Assembly: GCA_003993805.1 (NCBI GenBank)
Contig: RSEF01000005.1
Location: 19,409,186 to 19,473,185 of the forward strand
DNA: 64,000 bases
Direction of reading: 5' to 3'
DNA from: Himantopus leucocephalus
Lineage: Eukaryota; Chordata; Aves; Charadriiformes; Recurvirostridae
Part shown: positions 12,301 to 27,300 of the stretch, in pieces
Layout of the letters: each line of letters starts with the position of its first letter
Numbering within the stretch: position 1 is the stretch's first letter
The notes under the pieces: model-generated
Database searches by the model: none
The model's input: the letters and a program-made list of their open reading frames with translations, nothing else
Told to the model about the DNA's origin: nothing
Translations under genes and position numbers: made by a program

Positions 12301-15300
12301 AGGCTCACGGGTTGAGATGAAGACAGTTTATATACTGAGTGTGATGTCCATGGTACGGAATATTCCACTGGCCATTCTATCTTTCTGTCTATACTCTTTC
12401 TCAGCTTCTATGGGAAGCTGAAAAGAGTCCTTGAAAAATATAAACATCACCTGGCAACAACTAAAACAATATGCATTTCTGACATTCCTTTCATACCAAA
12501 TCTGAAAATACAGCAACCACAAGAAAGAAAATTAACTCTGTCCCAGCTGAAACCAGGACACCAGGCCTCCACGCAAATTGTCGCTGCATTCTGCAGAACT
12601 GCCACATCACTGAAAAGACCGCTCCCTGTGGAACTGTGGCCCCCATGTTTCTGATACCTCGGTGATACTTTTTTCTGCATGACATTTGGTGGCACGTGGC
12701 AGACCTCAAACCACACCGCCTCTGCCAAAATAGTCAGGCTGTGGCCGCAGGGCTACCTGCTAGCCCTAGCGTACAACACATCTTTGAATGTGGTTGCCCA
12801 GCTCAAATGTGTCTCACCCCACGATTCACAACTGTGCAGACACCAGCAAACAGGTACCAGACAGCCACACACCAACAGGCTGCGGTTAGAAATTACCAAC
12901 TCTTCCCCCACAGTGGAGCGAGGAAGGGCTATTTAAAAAACCCTGAGCCAGGCATCACACACTTCACATTTTTCCTTTTACACCTGCAACTGTCCAAACA
13001 ACTTGCGACCATACAATTAAATTCATCCCTTTCCAGGCTGCACATCGGCACAGGAGATTCTGCTCTCGGAAGTTTCTGCTGCAGTCAGTCAGCAAGCTAT
13101 TGCCTCATTAACTGCAAGCTCTGGAAAAATCAATCCAGTGCAAGTTGGAGGCAGACTCAGAGGACGGCAACAGTCTTGAGAAATAAATGCTTCATGTGGT
13201 TTGCTCTCACAACCCCTCCCATTTCCTAATGCATTTTTTATAAACATGTAATTTTGCCAACACAGAAGTGATGGTGCACCCTATTTCCTCCGCTCCGTTG
13301 GGTAACGTTTCATACCACGTGAAAAACATCAATCTGCATGACTAGGAAGAACCAGATTAATGATCAGCTATTTTACAGCCCTCTGAATTAACTATAGCAC
13401 CTTATATACCTGTCAAGACAAAAATCTACGCTCTGTCTGAGCAGACCTACACTTGCATGTGAAATGCACCCTCCCAGGCAATAGCTCTGCCCAGAACATC
13501 ACGCCTGCTTGATCAGACTGCTGCAAAGACACTTACAGGAGATTAAGTCTTTTCTAGACCATACTGAGACATTGTTATCGACAGCAAGACCACGCCAGTA
13601 ATATGCTGAACAGGCACTCAGCATTCAAGCCAAGCCGCCTTTATTACGCACAAAAGTAGTGTCTGATCCAAACAATACAACCACAAGCCTCAGAAAGCCC
13701 TCTCTAACAGAAAAAAAAAAGTTCTCAAAATATCAGCATCCTTCCTCCTCTCCAGTGTAAGTCAGCTCTGCAGCAGCTCAGAAACAGCAAGAGAAATCAA
13801 AACGAAGGTGTGCAGAGCCCCACGCCGCAGACCAGCAGAGGGAGCCCCATTTGTTCCAGTAGCTTAAATACAAAAACTGGTGTGGGTTTTTTTTCCCCCC
13901 ACACTATCCCAAAGAACAGCTTTGACACACACACAAATCCAATCTGCTGCAGCTGCCAGAAGGAACTTCAGTATTGAGTTGCAGCAACAGCATACCCAAA
14001 GGCTTTGAGTCTCTGCTCGACGCGCTAGCGACTGACTAGGTAGCAAAAGTCTGTTCTTTTATTTCTCCAAGACGAGGGAGAAAACAGCTGTTTTTCCTGA
14101 GCTCTGGTATGTTAGTCCCAAACGTAAAAGGAGGACACTTACCACACGACATGTACAAAGCATTCCGTGTCTGCCTCTAGGCGCACTACACAAGAGACGT
14201 TGCCTTCTCAGACTTCAGACATCACAACAGAAAACAAATTTAAGAATGCTCTAAAGTATTTCACACTGTGTGGCCCTATCCAGGTAGGCTGACTAAACCT
14301 CAGGATGGAGAAAAACTCCTCAACTTAAACTAAATGAAAATAACTACTCTTTTATTTTTCCTGCTGAACACGCGCAAGACACTAGGAAGCAGGACTTCTA
14401 CCAGAACAGAGGGTTCTGCCCTATTATCTTTCAGGCCCGGAGGAGGAGGGAGGAAGCCAACAACAACAAAACGTTGCTGAATGCTAGCAAGAATGCAAAA
14501 TACACAATACACGCTGCTACATACAACTGCAGAGTTTTACTCACTTCCTTGGTGGTTCTTCATCTTCCTGAAACTCGCTCTCTTCTTTCACTTCTACTTT
14601 AATCTCTTTCTGTTTCTCTTTTTCCTCCTTCCCCTTGCTAGCTTTTCTCCTTTGCTTTGGCGCTTCCCTACAAAGATATAAATACAATGTCTTACTCCAA
14701 TACTCTTCCAGCTGTCTGCTTTTTACAAAGATTTAAGCAAAAAGCTGGATCGAAGTTCAGGTCTATTTATCAAGTCCCACTTCCAAGCAGAAGTATGAGC
14801 AAGGATTAAGGAAGAACCTGCAGCCGAGCAGGGCTCTAAAGGCTTTAGTCTGTTAGAGAAAACAGTCCCAATAGGTGTAGGCAAAGTTTAGAAAACAATG
14901 TGTCCAATGGGAGCCACTCCACTTTAGCAACTAGCACAGGTTCTTTGGGTTATATTAAGTTCATTCAATTAAGATGTCACTTTTTTTTTTTTCGCGTCTA
15001 AAACCACAGTAAGTACATAATCCAATATACTTCTCTAGATGGGGCTTGTAGGTTTCATCTCTTGGGTCATCTTTGAAGGGAACTTCTTCCTCACTGATGA
15101 GCATCTCATCATCATCATCGCTCCTGGGAGGAAAGGAGAACAGGGAACTTTAGCAGCAACAGCTTAAGCGCTACTGCAAGAATATTCACACATCATCCCC
15201 TAGGACGGGAAAGACACTATTACACAGCACTTTCTCAGCCAGCACGACTGGGGAAAGCTGACAGCTTGCACTAACAAAGGAGCGCGATGGCAGCCAAAAC

Positions 15301-18300
15301 AGGCTGGGCAGAGCACACAGCACCCGCTCCTGAAGCGGTGAAGCCACCAGGTGAAACATCCAGATCAAATCTTACTATCCATTTCTCCACAGTATCTCCT
15401 GACATCTGCCAGTCCCTCTGCAATCCAGACTGAAAATGCAAAGGTCCGGGACTGAAGGAAAACACAGCTACTGTCTGTCCCGTAGATCCTTTCACAGAAG
15501 CATTTATTTTGAAAAAACTCGGGCCCTTATTTTCCCTTCTTGAGACCCTAAACAGGAAGAAATACCACAAAATAAAGAGTTTCCTACCTGACTCCAGCTG
15601 GAGACTGATGCTCTTCTGTGACCACTGAAAGGAAAAGTCACCATTAGGTTTCAATCTGTGTTCGCTGCAGTGAGCTCATCTGTCTCAAGATACCTCCGTC
15701 GACATTCAGTGCCAGGAGTGCTGGTGGCAGAAGGCACTCGTGACCAAGAAGCAGCACGCCTGTACCAGCCACAGTCTGCATACAGCTCACAGCGCTACAC
15801 CCACACCCAGCTCCCTTCAAAGGTTCCCAAGACCCGACTATCTCCAGGCACTTTCGTGCCAGGGCTTCCCACGTACCGTATTCAATCTGGTCTGTGTTTG
15901 GCTCTGACTTGCAGACGAGCTGCAGGGAGCCGGTCTTGGATCTGGAGGCACGCGCATTCTCAGTGTCCCGCTGGCGGGCTGCAGCGGCTGACCTGCTGCT
16001 GCGCCAGCTTCTGCTGGGTCTGCTGACAGGAGAGCCATGGCTGAGGACACTGGAGACGTCCTCCTCTTCCTTCTCTTCTTTGGGATCTGAAACACCCATT
16101 GCAATCTCTTCAGTAAGAGCAAAAAGCATAAATCCCATCGTTAATTCACACTCCTCTCTGTGGCATGACGTTGAATAGCGTGACCGTCCCTGTCTGCTCC
16201 GCAGGGAAACCACTGCCCCTTACAGCCGTGGAGCGCAGCTCTGCCGAGCCAGACGGGACACCCCCCGGGCCGCCCCTCAGCAAGCCTTCATTTAAACTCC
16301 CAGCACATTTCCTACTGCCTCTACGTAAAGACACAAATATTTAAAACCAGCTTGCATTTCCCCCCGATAAAGGCTTTAAGATGACTATTTGCTGGTTCTG
16401 ATCTCCCCTGAGCACTACAAGACAGACACCCATAAACCTCAGCAACTGCTTTATGACAGAGTAGCTTCAAAATTGGACCACATTAAAAGTCACGTTTGAA
16501 GAATCCCCCAAACACATATCTAATCAGCACTGTACACCTGGTAACAACACTGAGGAATCCGAGCTGGATGTTTCTGGCCTCATGCTAGAGCAAAACGCAG
16601 CACTGTTAGCCCGAGGTCTGCGCACTCACTTATAGCTTCTACAGGTGGTTTCTTTTTGGCTGATGGCTGATCTCCAGATACGTTTCAGCAAGATAGCAGA
16701 ACTGGCTAAAATGTCTACATGAGCAAGTTCACCCCTTAAAAACTAAAACTCCCAAGTACAGTTCACTTGATCTCCCTTTTTGGTGCTTGCTGTGACAATG
16801 GGCCTTACGGAACTCAAACGCTTTTTGAAATTTCACAAATGATGTGCTGATGAAATTAATTCCAAGTAGCTGGCTATGCTCAGCGCTCCAGATCTGCCAC
16901 CGCTCCAGCAGACAAAGCCACCCGCAGCGCTCCGCAGGGCCTGTGCTCCAGGCTAAGCTCCAACCCACTCCTTTCTACTGAAACACATTTTCCCTGCTGT
17001 CCAGTCTCAGGTGGGGTTCTGCTGCCCACGCACCAGCCAGCAGCACCACCGCGACGCCTGGGGCTTATCGAGCATCTGCTGGCAAAGGCAGTGGACAGTG
17101 CTCCAAGGACCGGCTGGGGAGCAGCTCCTCCACGCCGGGAGTCCCAGCGGAGAGCAGACTGCACGGCAAGAGCCATCAGCATGCCCCGGCAGCGAGGGAA
17201 GCCCACAGCATCCCGGGTGCCGTTCACAGGACACCATTAATCCATCCCCTTTACTCAGCACTCAGACCACTTGTGGATTCCCCCTCCAGTTTTGGACCCC
17301 CACCACAAGAAGGCTGTCAACATGTGTGAGCAAGTCCAGAGGGGACCACCGAGACGGCTGGGGGCTGGAACACACAACCCGGGAGAAGCAGCGGAGGGGA
17401 AGGTGCTTGTTCAGCCTGGGGAACGGAGAACGCAGGGGACACACAACAGCAGCCTTGCAGTGTACACACAGGTTATCAAGCAGCACAAAACTCCTCGCTG
17501 AGGTGCAGGGCAGGCAGAGGAGGGGCAGTGGTCACCAACAGAAACAGGGAGGTCTGACTGGATACAGGAAAAGCACTGGAAGAGCGGCCCGGCAAGGCTG
17601 TGCAGCCTCCATAGAATGGTCTGAGTTGGAAGGGACCATTAAAGGCCATCTAGTCCAACCCCCTGCCCTGGGCAGGGACACNNNNNNNNNNNNNNNNNNN
17701 NNNNNNNNNNNNNNNNNNNNNNNNNNNNNNNNNNNNNNNNNNNNNNNNNNNNNNNNNNNNNNNNNNNNNNNNNNNNNNNNNGCACAGTGAGCTTCTCATC
17801 CACCAACACCCCCAAGACCCTCTTGGCAGGGCTGCTCTCCATCCCTTCACCCCAGCCCGTGCTGATACCGGGGGCTGCCCTGACCCAGGCACAGGACCCT
17901 GCGCTCGGCCCTGTTGAACCTCATGAGGCCACTTCTGCTTGCCCAGACCCGACTGGAGAAAGCCCTGAGCAACACGATGTGAACTCAGTGTTGAACCCAG
18001 CTGCGTAAAGCAGCAGGTGGGACCAGAGACATCCTGAAGTCCCTCCCAACCTGAAATCTCCAATTTTGCATCAAGCCTTTTGAACCAAATGATCCTTTTA
18101 CTTGTAGCACGTAGTTTGCCTTGCAGGACTCATTCCCCAATCCTCGATTAACGGGGCAGGAATAACCAACATTTGACTGAAAAAAAAAAATCTGACTGGA
18201 ATGCAGGATATGAGGCATCACAGTTCTGTTGTAAAACAGTGACCAAGTCTGATGTCTCGCACGTATCAATCCCACTTCACCCTCAGAGCACGAACTACAC

Positions 18301-21300
18301 CTTCTTTTTGGCTTCCTGGTCTGGCAGCTCCCAAGGTGCACCATGACCGCTTTATGGTTTTAATCGTGATGGTGAACATCCTCAATTTTTTTCTGAATGC
18401 TACACCGAATCCAAAGACACTTGAAACCGTTCTCTAGAAACCTCCCCCTCAAACACTGCCACGCCAGCAGTGCCAGCGCACGCTGCTGCTCCCGAAGGAG
18501 GTTTATTCCGTTGGAAGATCAGGCATTCAGCTCATTTCTTAGCAAGAGCTCATATTTTCAAGATTAGACTTATTAGTTGAAACAGACCTCCCTGAGAATA
18601 CATTTCTACAAAGCACACCACTCACCCAGCAATTGGGCTTCATTTCTCTGAAGTGAAGGTGTTTAATAAGCCTTTCCCCGTGATTTCTGCTCTTCACTTC
18701 TTCCTCTACTTCAGCACGCTTGTCTAACAGATTCACTGCATTTTTGCATTCGTGAATACCTATGTACCTCCAAAAAACCCCATAGTTAGGAGAAGCATCA
18801 AGTATTTACCTGGCTGTAGAACTTGTAAAGCAATATAGAGCTGTTAGTCGAAAATCCTATAATTCTAGACCCTCCCAGCAGGAGACGCAGGTCCCTGCGA
18901 AAGGGTCAGAGCTGCACCAGGGAACTTGTACCTGCAAAGTACTCAGCTGCACGCAACACTTTGCACCAAGTCTACAATTGCAGAAGAAAAGTCCTAGATT
19001 TTTAATATATTTTATGTCTCTCTCCCACACCCAATTTTCCTTTTTCCTTCACAAAATCAGCTTTCTGACAAATCCAGCCTGTCTCTCAAAAAAACCCAAA
19101 ACAACAAGAAAACAAAAAAAAAAGCACTAAAAACCCCCCAAACCACTCAATAGAAAGGCAGCAACTGCCTTGGAGAGAAAAGCAGCGCTTCCCCCTCCTG
19201 CGGCTTTCTTGTCCAACACACCTGGGCCGGCGCTAGGGGTAATCACAAGCCCATCACTGGGGGTGTGGCAATTCCAGTTGTGTTTGGCGATTCCTCCCCA
19301 AACTTCTGACACTAGGCAGGAAGGCACAGGACTCACGTCTGCATTTGGGTGAGGAACACGGCTGTCCGTGTCTCTCTATCGCCGGTGGCAGGAGTCGGGA
19401 GATACCAACCTCTCTCAATGGACCACACAGGAACCTCACAGTTTTCAGTCCTGTCTTGGGTATCACACTTCGCCTGGTGAAATCCAGGCCCTGTGGACGA
19501 GCACAGCGTTACCCCTCTCCGCTCACAAAGGTCTCTGCACGGAAAGCCACGCTCCTCAGTCGGCAGGAATTGGCTAATGGCACGAAGCAGCAAGAGAAAC
19601 GAGACAGAGGGAATAAACACTGCTATTACAGATAATCAGGCTCTGCTCTTCCAACAACAACAAAAAAGACGCTGTTTTAATCTCTTGAGACTGAAACATA
19701 GGAAAATTTCTAATTAGGAAGGCTGTAATCCATTCTGCATTTAAAACCATATAAACTTGTCAACACCACCAGCTCTGGCTAGCTGCAATCTCTCTGGCAG
19801 GTTCCCGTCCTCCCAGACGACGCACGGAAAATGCACTATAGGCCAACACCCTGTAATTTCATCGCAAGTGTCACCAGTGGTGAGGACACCGGGCCATAAG
19901 GACTCCGACTGCAGGAGGACAAAGAGTGCAGGAGACACAATGGGTACGGAGGCACCCCTGTGCAAAGTGAAAAGCACCACCGAGGATCTGCTTTTCAGAG
20001 CAGCTGCCCCAAAACGGATTCCGTGCCTTCCGTTCGGCAGAGCGGGCCAGCCAGCCGGCACACAAACCTCACAGCGAGACCCAGCGCTGCTGTCTTCTGC
20101 CCGAACCACACTTCACGCAGAGCGGGCAACAGAAGCTACGACTTGGCAAAACGAGCCTGCCGAGGAACGCCCCCATCCTCGCGCTCCCCTGCGACCCTCC
20201 CACACTGACGTTAGTCCTTACCCACCTCATCCCGCAGCCTCCACAGAAGTTAGTTTCAGGAACTGTGTGGACGCCTGCATCTTACAGAAATTCATTGAAG
20301 AGAGACGGGGAAAACGCACTTTCTGAAGTCCCACCAATCCTTTTGATCTTTTGGCTCCCGGGGTTCTTCCTGCCTTGAACGCTCCCTTAAGTGAGTCACT
20401 TATTGGTGAAAGCAGCTCAGAGTGAAAGCTGTTCATCATCCTGCTGATTCCTCCCAACAGCCTTTAAACTTAACAGCGTCCAGGGCAGAAAACACGCATA
20501 GATTTGAGTGATGGTACACAAGAGGCATCAAATAGCCTTTTAATCTTAACATTTGTGACGAAAATACCAGTCACTGGGAGAAGGGACAAGAAAAGGAAAC
20601 TTGGGAGGAAACTACCACAAAGTTGTAGCTGCGTTACAATTATTTAGACAACCAAAAGACAAGACTCTGGGCACTGCTCTGCTTCCTAACAGAGCTCTTC
20701 CCAGTAACGCTCCATCTTTACTCAGCGTGGTAGCCAACAGGTTCCCACTTCAGACACGCAGCAGGAACGCACCCTCAGTCCCGCTCCGATTCTGCCCCTG
20801 GCGCTCTGCACACAGGGTTACCAGACCGGCGAAAGCTCCTCTACCTCAGAACCCATACCATATTTTCCTACATACACCAGTGCTGCCACGAAATGAAACA
20901 AAAGGGATAAATACCAGAGTTTGTCCACTGTCTCCCAGACCAGGAGATCAGGCTCATAAGGGTGCATCTAATTCCTCTCTATCAAAATTCCACTTCGCAG
21001 GCGGGACACTCGCGTGAAGCCACACAGACTGGCTCTCCTGCTTTCTCCTGCTTTGTTTCTTGCTTCACCTACAGCCCCATCGCTCCCCAGCCCCGCAGCA
21101 CTTTCTTTATTAGAAGACTATTTCAGGAACAGGGTGATTACTGCTTCTTTTTTACACCACTGGATGCAGCGGTAGGGGCATTTCTGGGTAACTGACAGCA
21201 AGACGACAAGGGCCTGGGCAGTAAATACACGTACCCCACAGCCGACACCTCCCCGGACTTCCTTCCGAGCTCTGAAGGACAGCAGAGTCCCCGGCACACG

Positions 21301-24300
21301 TCAATCACTCACTGCAAAGACCAGACAGGGAAAGTCCAGACCAACTGCATTTACTTCCTGAAGAAGCAGCAGTGGTTCCTTCATCACAGGAGTTGCGTGA
21401 CCACGCCGTGTCTGTGCTCCGCTCTCCTCCTACCCGTTCCCCAAACCACCTGCGGGTGCAGCGGCTGTGTTGCTCTGTATTTTGGGAAAGACAAGCAGGC
21501 AGCCAGAGCACGGAGACCCGAGTTACCGTTCCCCACAAGACGGGTGTGCAGCAGTAACGCCAGTGCAGGTGCCATTGCGCAAGGCAGGCAGCGCTGCTGG
21601 GAGATGCCGCAGTCCTCAGGTTTCTCTGGGGACGAGGCACGGACACCCTCTGGAAGCGGAGCTTCTTCCTTCTGCTGCTCACGGCACAACGCGTAGAGCC
21701 TCTTGTAACCGGTGCATCACTACGCAGCGCTCCTGCTACACTGGCTGCTTGGAAATCCACCCAGTCACCCCCGGATCTGGAGTTGTTTGGCACTTCACAT
21801 CTACTTTTACCAGCCACGCTCCTTCAGATTGTCAAGCTTTTATTTACCAACCCCCCTGCAGCTCCCAGGAAAGCTTGTTGCAGTCACAGAATCCTCTTTT
21901 TTTCTCTGACGTGAGGACAGTAACAAACACCCATGCCACTTCACCTATCCTTGATGTACAGAAAAATGAAACTTTGAACTGTTACAAATTAACAGTTTGT
22001 TGATTACCACCAAGAAATTTTCTAAACTTTGATTTATAAGGCATTTGAAAGCATCTTTCTTACCCTGCCAAGTAGACGCTTTCAGAAAATACCCATGTAC
22101 AATTAAGTGAAATGAAAATAAACTATGAACGATTAAGTTACAACCCAACTATTATGAAAATAAATGCACCACAACGTATATACGTCTCAGACTGCAACTT
22201 CAATTTAACGTAGTAACCATACAACACATAAGGCACTGAACATACCATTTTATAATGGCACAGCCAAAAACGAAACTCAGGAAAAAAACCCCAGCGCAAA
22301 CCTCTATCCAAATGGCTCCCCCCGCGAGGAGCTGTGGAATTGTGCCTATGGGGCACAGGAAAATCCTCCTCCGAGTCAAAGTAGGCTTGGGCAATCCGAG
22401 TTATTTAAATGCAGCACGTTTTTATAAGGTTTGATTTTAAGTAACGACATTTCACTCTGAAAACACTGCCAAAGTCTCAAGGAAAAGCAGTCACTATCAA
22501 AGCAGTGCGAAGCTTCAGGGATACAAACAACGAGGTACAATGCGAGTTATCTATGCCGCAAAACCATTTTTGTATAACTACAGTCTTACAGTGCCCCACC
22601 TTTTTTTAACCTGTGGAACCCGGCAGCTTTTCCGACAGTCAGAAGCGGACCGCACCAGCGCCAGCCCGCATTTCCCGCACATTGCCTTCCATGGCCCTGG
22701 AATTAGTGGCCCCGAGCAGCCCCTGCCCCGAGTCTGCCAGCGCCAGCTTGGGAGCCACCACGGCCGAGGGCGGCTGAGATACCGACCACCCGAAAAGTGC
22801 CCGACAGGAGCCCCACGGGTACTGGCTGGGGAAAAAAATGTACACCACAGAACAAATCACAGAGACAGCTCTCCACACACGTGGGGTACTTTTGTTAGAC
22901 ATCCACACGACTCCCTTTCTAACGCCCGGTCTCTACGAGCATGCGCTGCAGAAGTACTAAACGCTGCTGCCGTCATCCTCAGCCCACGCTGTGCAGAAAA
23001 CCCTTGATCTGAGAAGGGGCTTCCACGGAGGAGACTCTCCGTGCATGTGGCGCTACATCTCTTTTCATCACAGCTTTAAGTCAATAGAAGACTGCATGTG
23101 TCCCTGTTTTACCTCTGCAACAAACTCTTCCGTCCACCTTTTAAGCGCACTACCCCACGCTGCGTACCTGTGTGCGCCCAAAGAATGACACCGCGTCTTG
23201 TTCTCAGCGCTGCAAAAGGGCTCTGATACCAATGTAAAATTGCAAGACAAAAACACGCAAGAATACCACCCGGCATAAACCAGGCTCCACACGGAGTACG
23301 CTTCAGCCGCGCGACACGGGCAGAGCGACATTAGACACGGCGATTCCGTAATCTGAGCGCTCATTCATGGCGTATTACGCGTGTACAAACGCTGCCAACC
23401 CCACCCTCTTTCCTCTTACTGCGGGAGAAGTCATCTTCTTGCAACCCGCAGCTCTAAAACCCCAAAGACAAAGCACTTAGGTTTTGCGAACACGGGGGCT
23501 CTGCTGCCAAGCACAAACCCGGCACCTTTACATTCGGCCACTGCTCCTACACTCCCCGCTGATCAGCTACGTCTGCTCAGCCCCCACTGACTGAAAGATT
23601 TCATTCACACTCTGAAAAGTGGTTACTAAACAGCACAGCTCAAATCTCACAAAAAGGCCGACAGAGTCAGAAACTGGTTTGGGTGTAAAACTAAATCGGA
23701 GAAGCAAGTTTTGTTTGACTGCCAACATGACTTCAGGAGTGACGGTAAGCGCTGAATTTCCAATTCGGCGATGGAAGGACATGAAGCGTATTCATTAAAT
23801 CTGTATTCCAATAATTAAAATTATTCAGGCCTAACCAAAATGAAAATTATTTCCACAAGAATACACAGTGTTGTGGGAAGTCAAACATGAATTATACTAC
23901 ACAGTTTGACTCTAGCTACATGAATTAATTTATAAGCTGAGATTAAACGTTCTACTTACGTAACTAATATTTCGACAGAAACACATTAGGGAAATATTGC
24001 GATTGCATGACTAAGCAGGGAAGACGGGAAATACGATCAGCACAGCTGACTTTGCAACTGCCTTCGCGCACACCAGCACGGTAACTGCCGCAGACTGATT
24101 CTGACACAATACACACCGTCGACTTTAACCCTCCTGTGATCGTCCCATCAGACCTGCGCAGCCAGACCTTTGTGCCTGCGCTCCCAGGCTGCCCGGCAGA
24201 AAAGCCCTCTGATCCCACGGCACTCCACAGAAGAGCGTGAAGCTTGGTGAGACACGTCTGCTGTTACAGCATCTTGGTCGCAGTCGACAGCACGAATTTA

Positions 24301-27300
24301 GCCGTGATCACACCCGTCACCTCTAAGCTTTCTTTACCAACAACAACAACAACGCCGGTGATTTTACTTCGATATGTAATCCCAAACGTAAGGCAACAAA
24401 ACTGACTGAACAAACTTTGGTGCAGCAAGTTGTCAATCTGGCCGGTAGGTACACAGCCGCGTCACCGCGTACACCTCGCTTCCACGGGCCGTCTGCCTTG
24501 TGCGCAGAGGCCAGCAGCCAAGGCTGAGCTTGCGCGAATTCAATATTCTAAACTGGATTTAGTATTTTATAGTAAAGGATAACAGCATAATGCAAATCAC
24601 CATCAGAATTAAATTCCACGTCAGAACTCACACCAGTAAATGCTAGCACTAAATTCAAAGCCTTCGCCGGAACCACTCAGCAGTTTCGAGGATTTCTTCT
24701 TCTACCCAGCTCCACCCAGGGGTGAAACGACAAATGGTGTTTTACCTTCCAGAATTACAGAGGACTCCCAGCTACCAAGAACCCTGCCCTGCAAGGAAAG
24801 CTGCAGTTTGCTTACACCAGATTAGGCTTCTTCAAACATTTTACGCTAACAGCCAAAAAGGGGGAGCTTCTCTCCTGCGGATCTGCCTGAGGAGGACACT
24901 CGACTCTGTTTCCACGTCTCCCCCAATAAGCACAAACGCGCAGCAAGGGCTTCATCCCGTGCGCAGCTGGGACACAGAAGTGCAGCTTTCTCACTTCTCC
25001 ATTTTTAAAGACTAAAAAACAAACAAGAAACAAACAAACAAATCACCAAGACAGATTTCTTGTGGACTAGAAGGAGTCATCACTTCTCGGTGCTAATTTC
25101 CACACAAGCATTCATGCCATCCATTTCAGCTGCGCGTCTAATCATAAAAAGAGTCCAAGAAATTTAATAAATACATTTTCCACTGTCACACTGGAGGACA
25201 GCTGAATCTCTCAGAGCCCAAAGTTCAAGTCAAAGATGGCTAGAGTGCAGAGAGCCACCGAACTTGGGAAATTTCAGACTGGCATTTGCCATTTCAAAGC
25301 ACGTCCCAAGAAACTGGGGTAAAAATGGGACTATTCTGCCTGCTTTCCACCACTACCACAGAAACGCTTCTGCTTACGGGGATCCAAAACACTGAGAATC
25401 ACCATTAAAATGTGATCTTAACACTATATGCGCATTAAGAGGCAATACCATTCCTTTTTACACATTTCGGCAACTTTGCTTTGACCTAAAAGGCTGAAGC
25501 TTTTACAATACTCTGCCCACCCTTTACTCAGTACGAGGTAAATGCACACAGGTAGGGTCTGCGCTAAACACACATTGCTTAATTCTGCTTTGGTCTGCAA
25601 AAATACACCTTGTCAGCTAGAACTGTGATGGATTTCAACCCCCAAATGGAATAAAGCTATAGACTTGCAGGAATAAAGTTAAAAGAGTTATAGAATTACT
25701 AGAATAAAGGCAGCCTTCAACACACAAATGCCTGCAAACAAGAACTGAACAGCTCCAGCAGAAAGATGAATTCATTTGCACAGGTGGCTGACCCTCACTA
25801 TTTCATCCTGTGACAATTCTCTAGAGCCAGATGAAAACCAGCGCTACACAAAGCCTTTTACCTGGAACTGTTTCAGCAGTCATCACTGGGTAAGGAGCAA
25901 AGCCCTCTAACTTTTTTTTTTTTTTTTTTGCACAAGAAGCTGCTAAACAGACACACAGAGTCCACATAGTTCGCACTGGAAGAACTAAAGTTCAGCTCCC
26001 GGTCGCAGCTCCCCACAGTCGGGGCTTTCCTGATTAGACCCATTGAGCTACTCTCTCCCCTTCAACACTTTTATTTCATCCGTGAAGACACGCGCATAAA
26101 GAATTCTCCATCCACTGAAGCTAGAAAAGGACAAGCGTAAATATTTGAACTCTCTTATTTCCACCCCTCTTTCACACGTCTCGTGAGGACCTACACCTGT
26201 ACGTGTGACGGCGGCAGAACAGCCAGAGCCCAGGGTTTGCCAGCTGCGCGGGACCACTGTGCGACAAGAGCTGTCGAACTGCGACACAGTGTGGTCTCAA
26301 CTTCTGATAGCGAAGTAATACCCTAGTGGTTATTTGGAAGAATAAGTTTTTCCACTTTGGGCACGTGCAAACATCATCATCAGCTTATCGCAGTTCCACA
26401 GTCTTGAGAGAGACCTTGGGAAGAAACTGCATGTCATCAAGCAACAAAACAGTCTTTAAAAGGAAGATCCAGCAGATGTTTGGCTACTTCCGTGGGAAAG
26501 CCCTGACTTTCTGGATGGAACACAACAGTAGGAGTGAGTGACTCGGCTCTTACCTTTACCAGCTGCTTTATCCGTGCACCTGAAAAAAAATACAAAAGGC
26601 ACGTGTAAGAGACAGCTCTACGGCACGGCGGCGCATCGAGAAAGCGGACGGTGCGGAGCACCAGCGCTAGCTCCCGGCCGGGGACAGACCCATCGCCTCG
26701 CTCCCAAATCGCCCGTTCCAGCCCCTGCTACCAGCACGGATTTTCCCACCCAGAGGAAGCTTCGGCGAACGACGATAACCCTTCAGCAAAAGCCCCGTCT
26801 CGACCATAACCGTTACCCCTAAATCGGAGGGACTCTGTCGTTACAAACCGCCCCGCGCACACACGTGCCCGTGGCGAGTCCCCTCCTCCCGAGGCGAAGC
26901 GGCGGCGACACCGGCCGTCCCCTCCCGGGAAAGCAAATCCCGCCACCGCCTCCGCCGAGGCCCTGGGCCCGCGGGGCCGAGACCAGCCGGGGCCGGGGGG
27001 GGGCACCGGGGGAAGGCGGCAGCTCGCCGGCACAGGAGGCACTCACGGGTCGGCGGCCGAGGGCCGGCGGCGCCGCGGGCACGGCCTTTCCTGGGAAGGG
27101 ACCGGCGGGGCCGGCCCGGAACAAAGAGGCGGAGGCGCGGGGGCTCCCCGCGGCTGGAGGCGGGTCCCGGGGCCGCGGCGCCACTCCAGCGGGACGGGGG
27201 AGAGGCCGCCCGCCAGCTCCCCACCCCCCAACCCCCGGCCCCGCGGAGGGCGGGGGCCAAGCCCGGCGCCGCAGGGCACTCACCCGGCCCGGGGGGCCTT

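Larger units (their letters stand above)
16087..26553 (-). other. ZFP91: ZFP91 intron 2 (10.5 kb), little recognisable content
   Basis: Long intron of AT-richer sequence between exon 2 and exon 3. It contains the CR1 fragment and assembly gap described separately, a short (CAA)n tract at about 24338-24353, an 18-base T run at 25912-25929 and A-rich stretches near 19081-19133. Short open frames throughout have no family resemblance. No RNA gene was recognised. Confidence 0.6.

Noticed and set aside
12183..12560. Possible full endogenous retrovirus in ZFP91 intron 6
   Set aside because: Only one LTR is present, bracketed directly by the target duplication. No internal coding sequence is seen.
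18626..18759. Exon-like stretch on the minus strand of ZFP91 intron 2 (LDKRAEVEEEVKSRN with acceptor-like tag and donor gtgagt)
   Set aside because: The length is 134 nt, not a multiple of three, so inclusion between exons 2 and 3 would shift the ZFP91 frame. No homology recognised.
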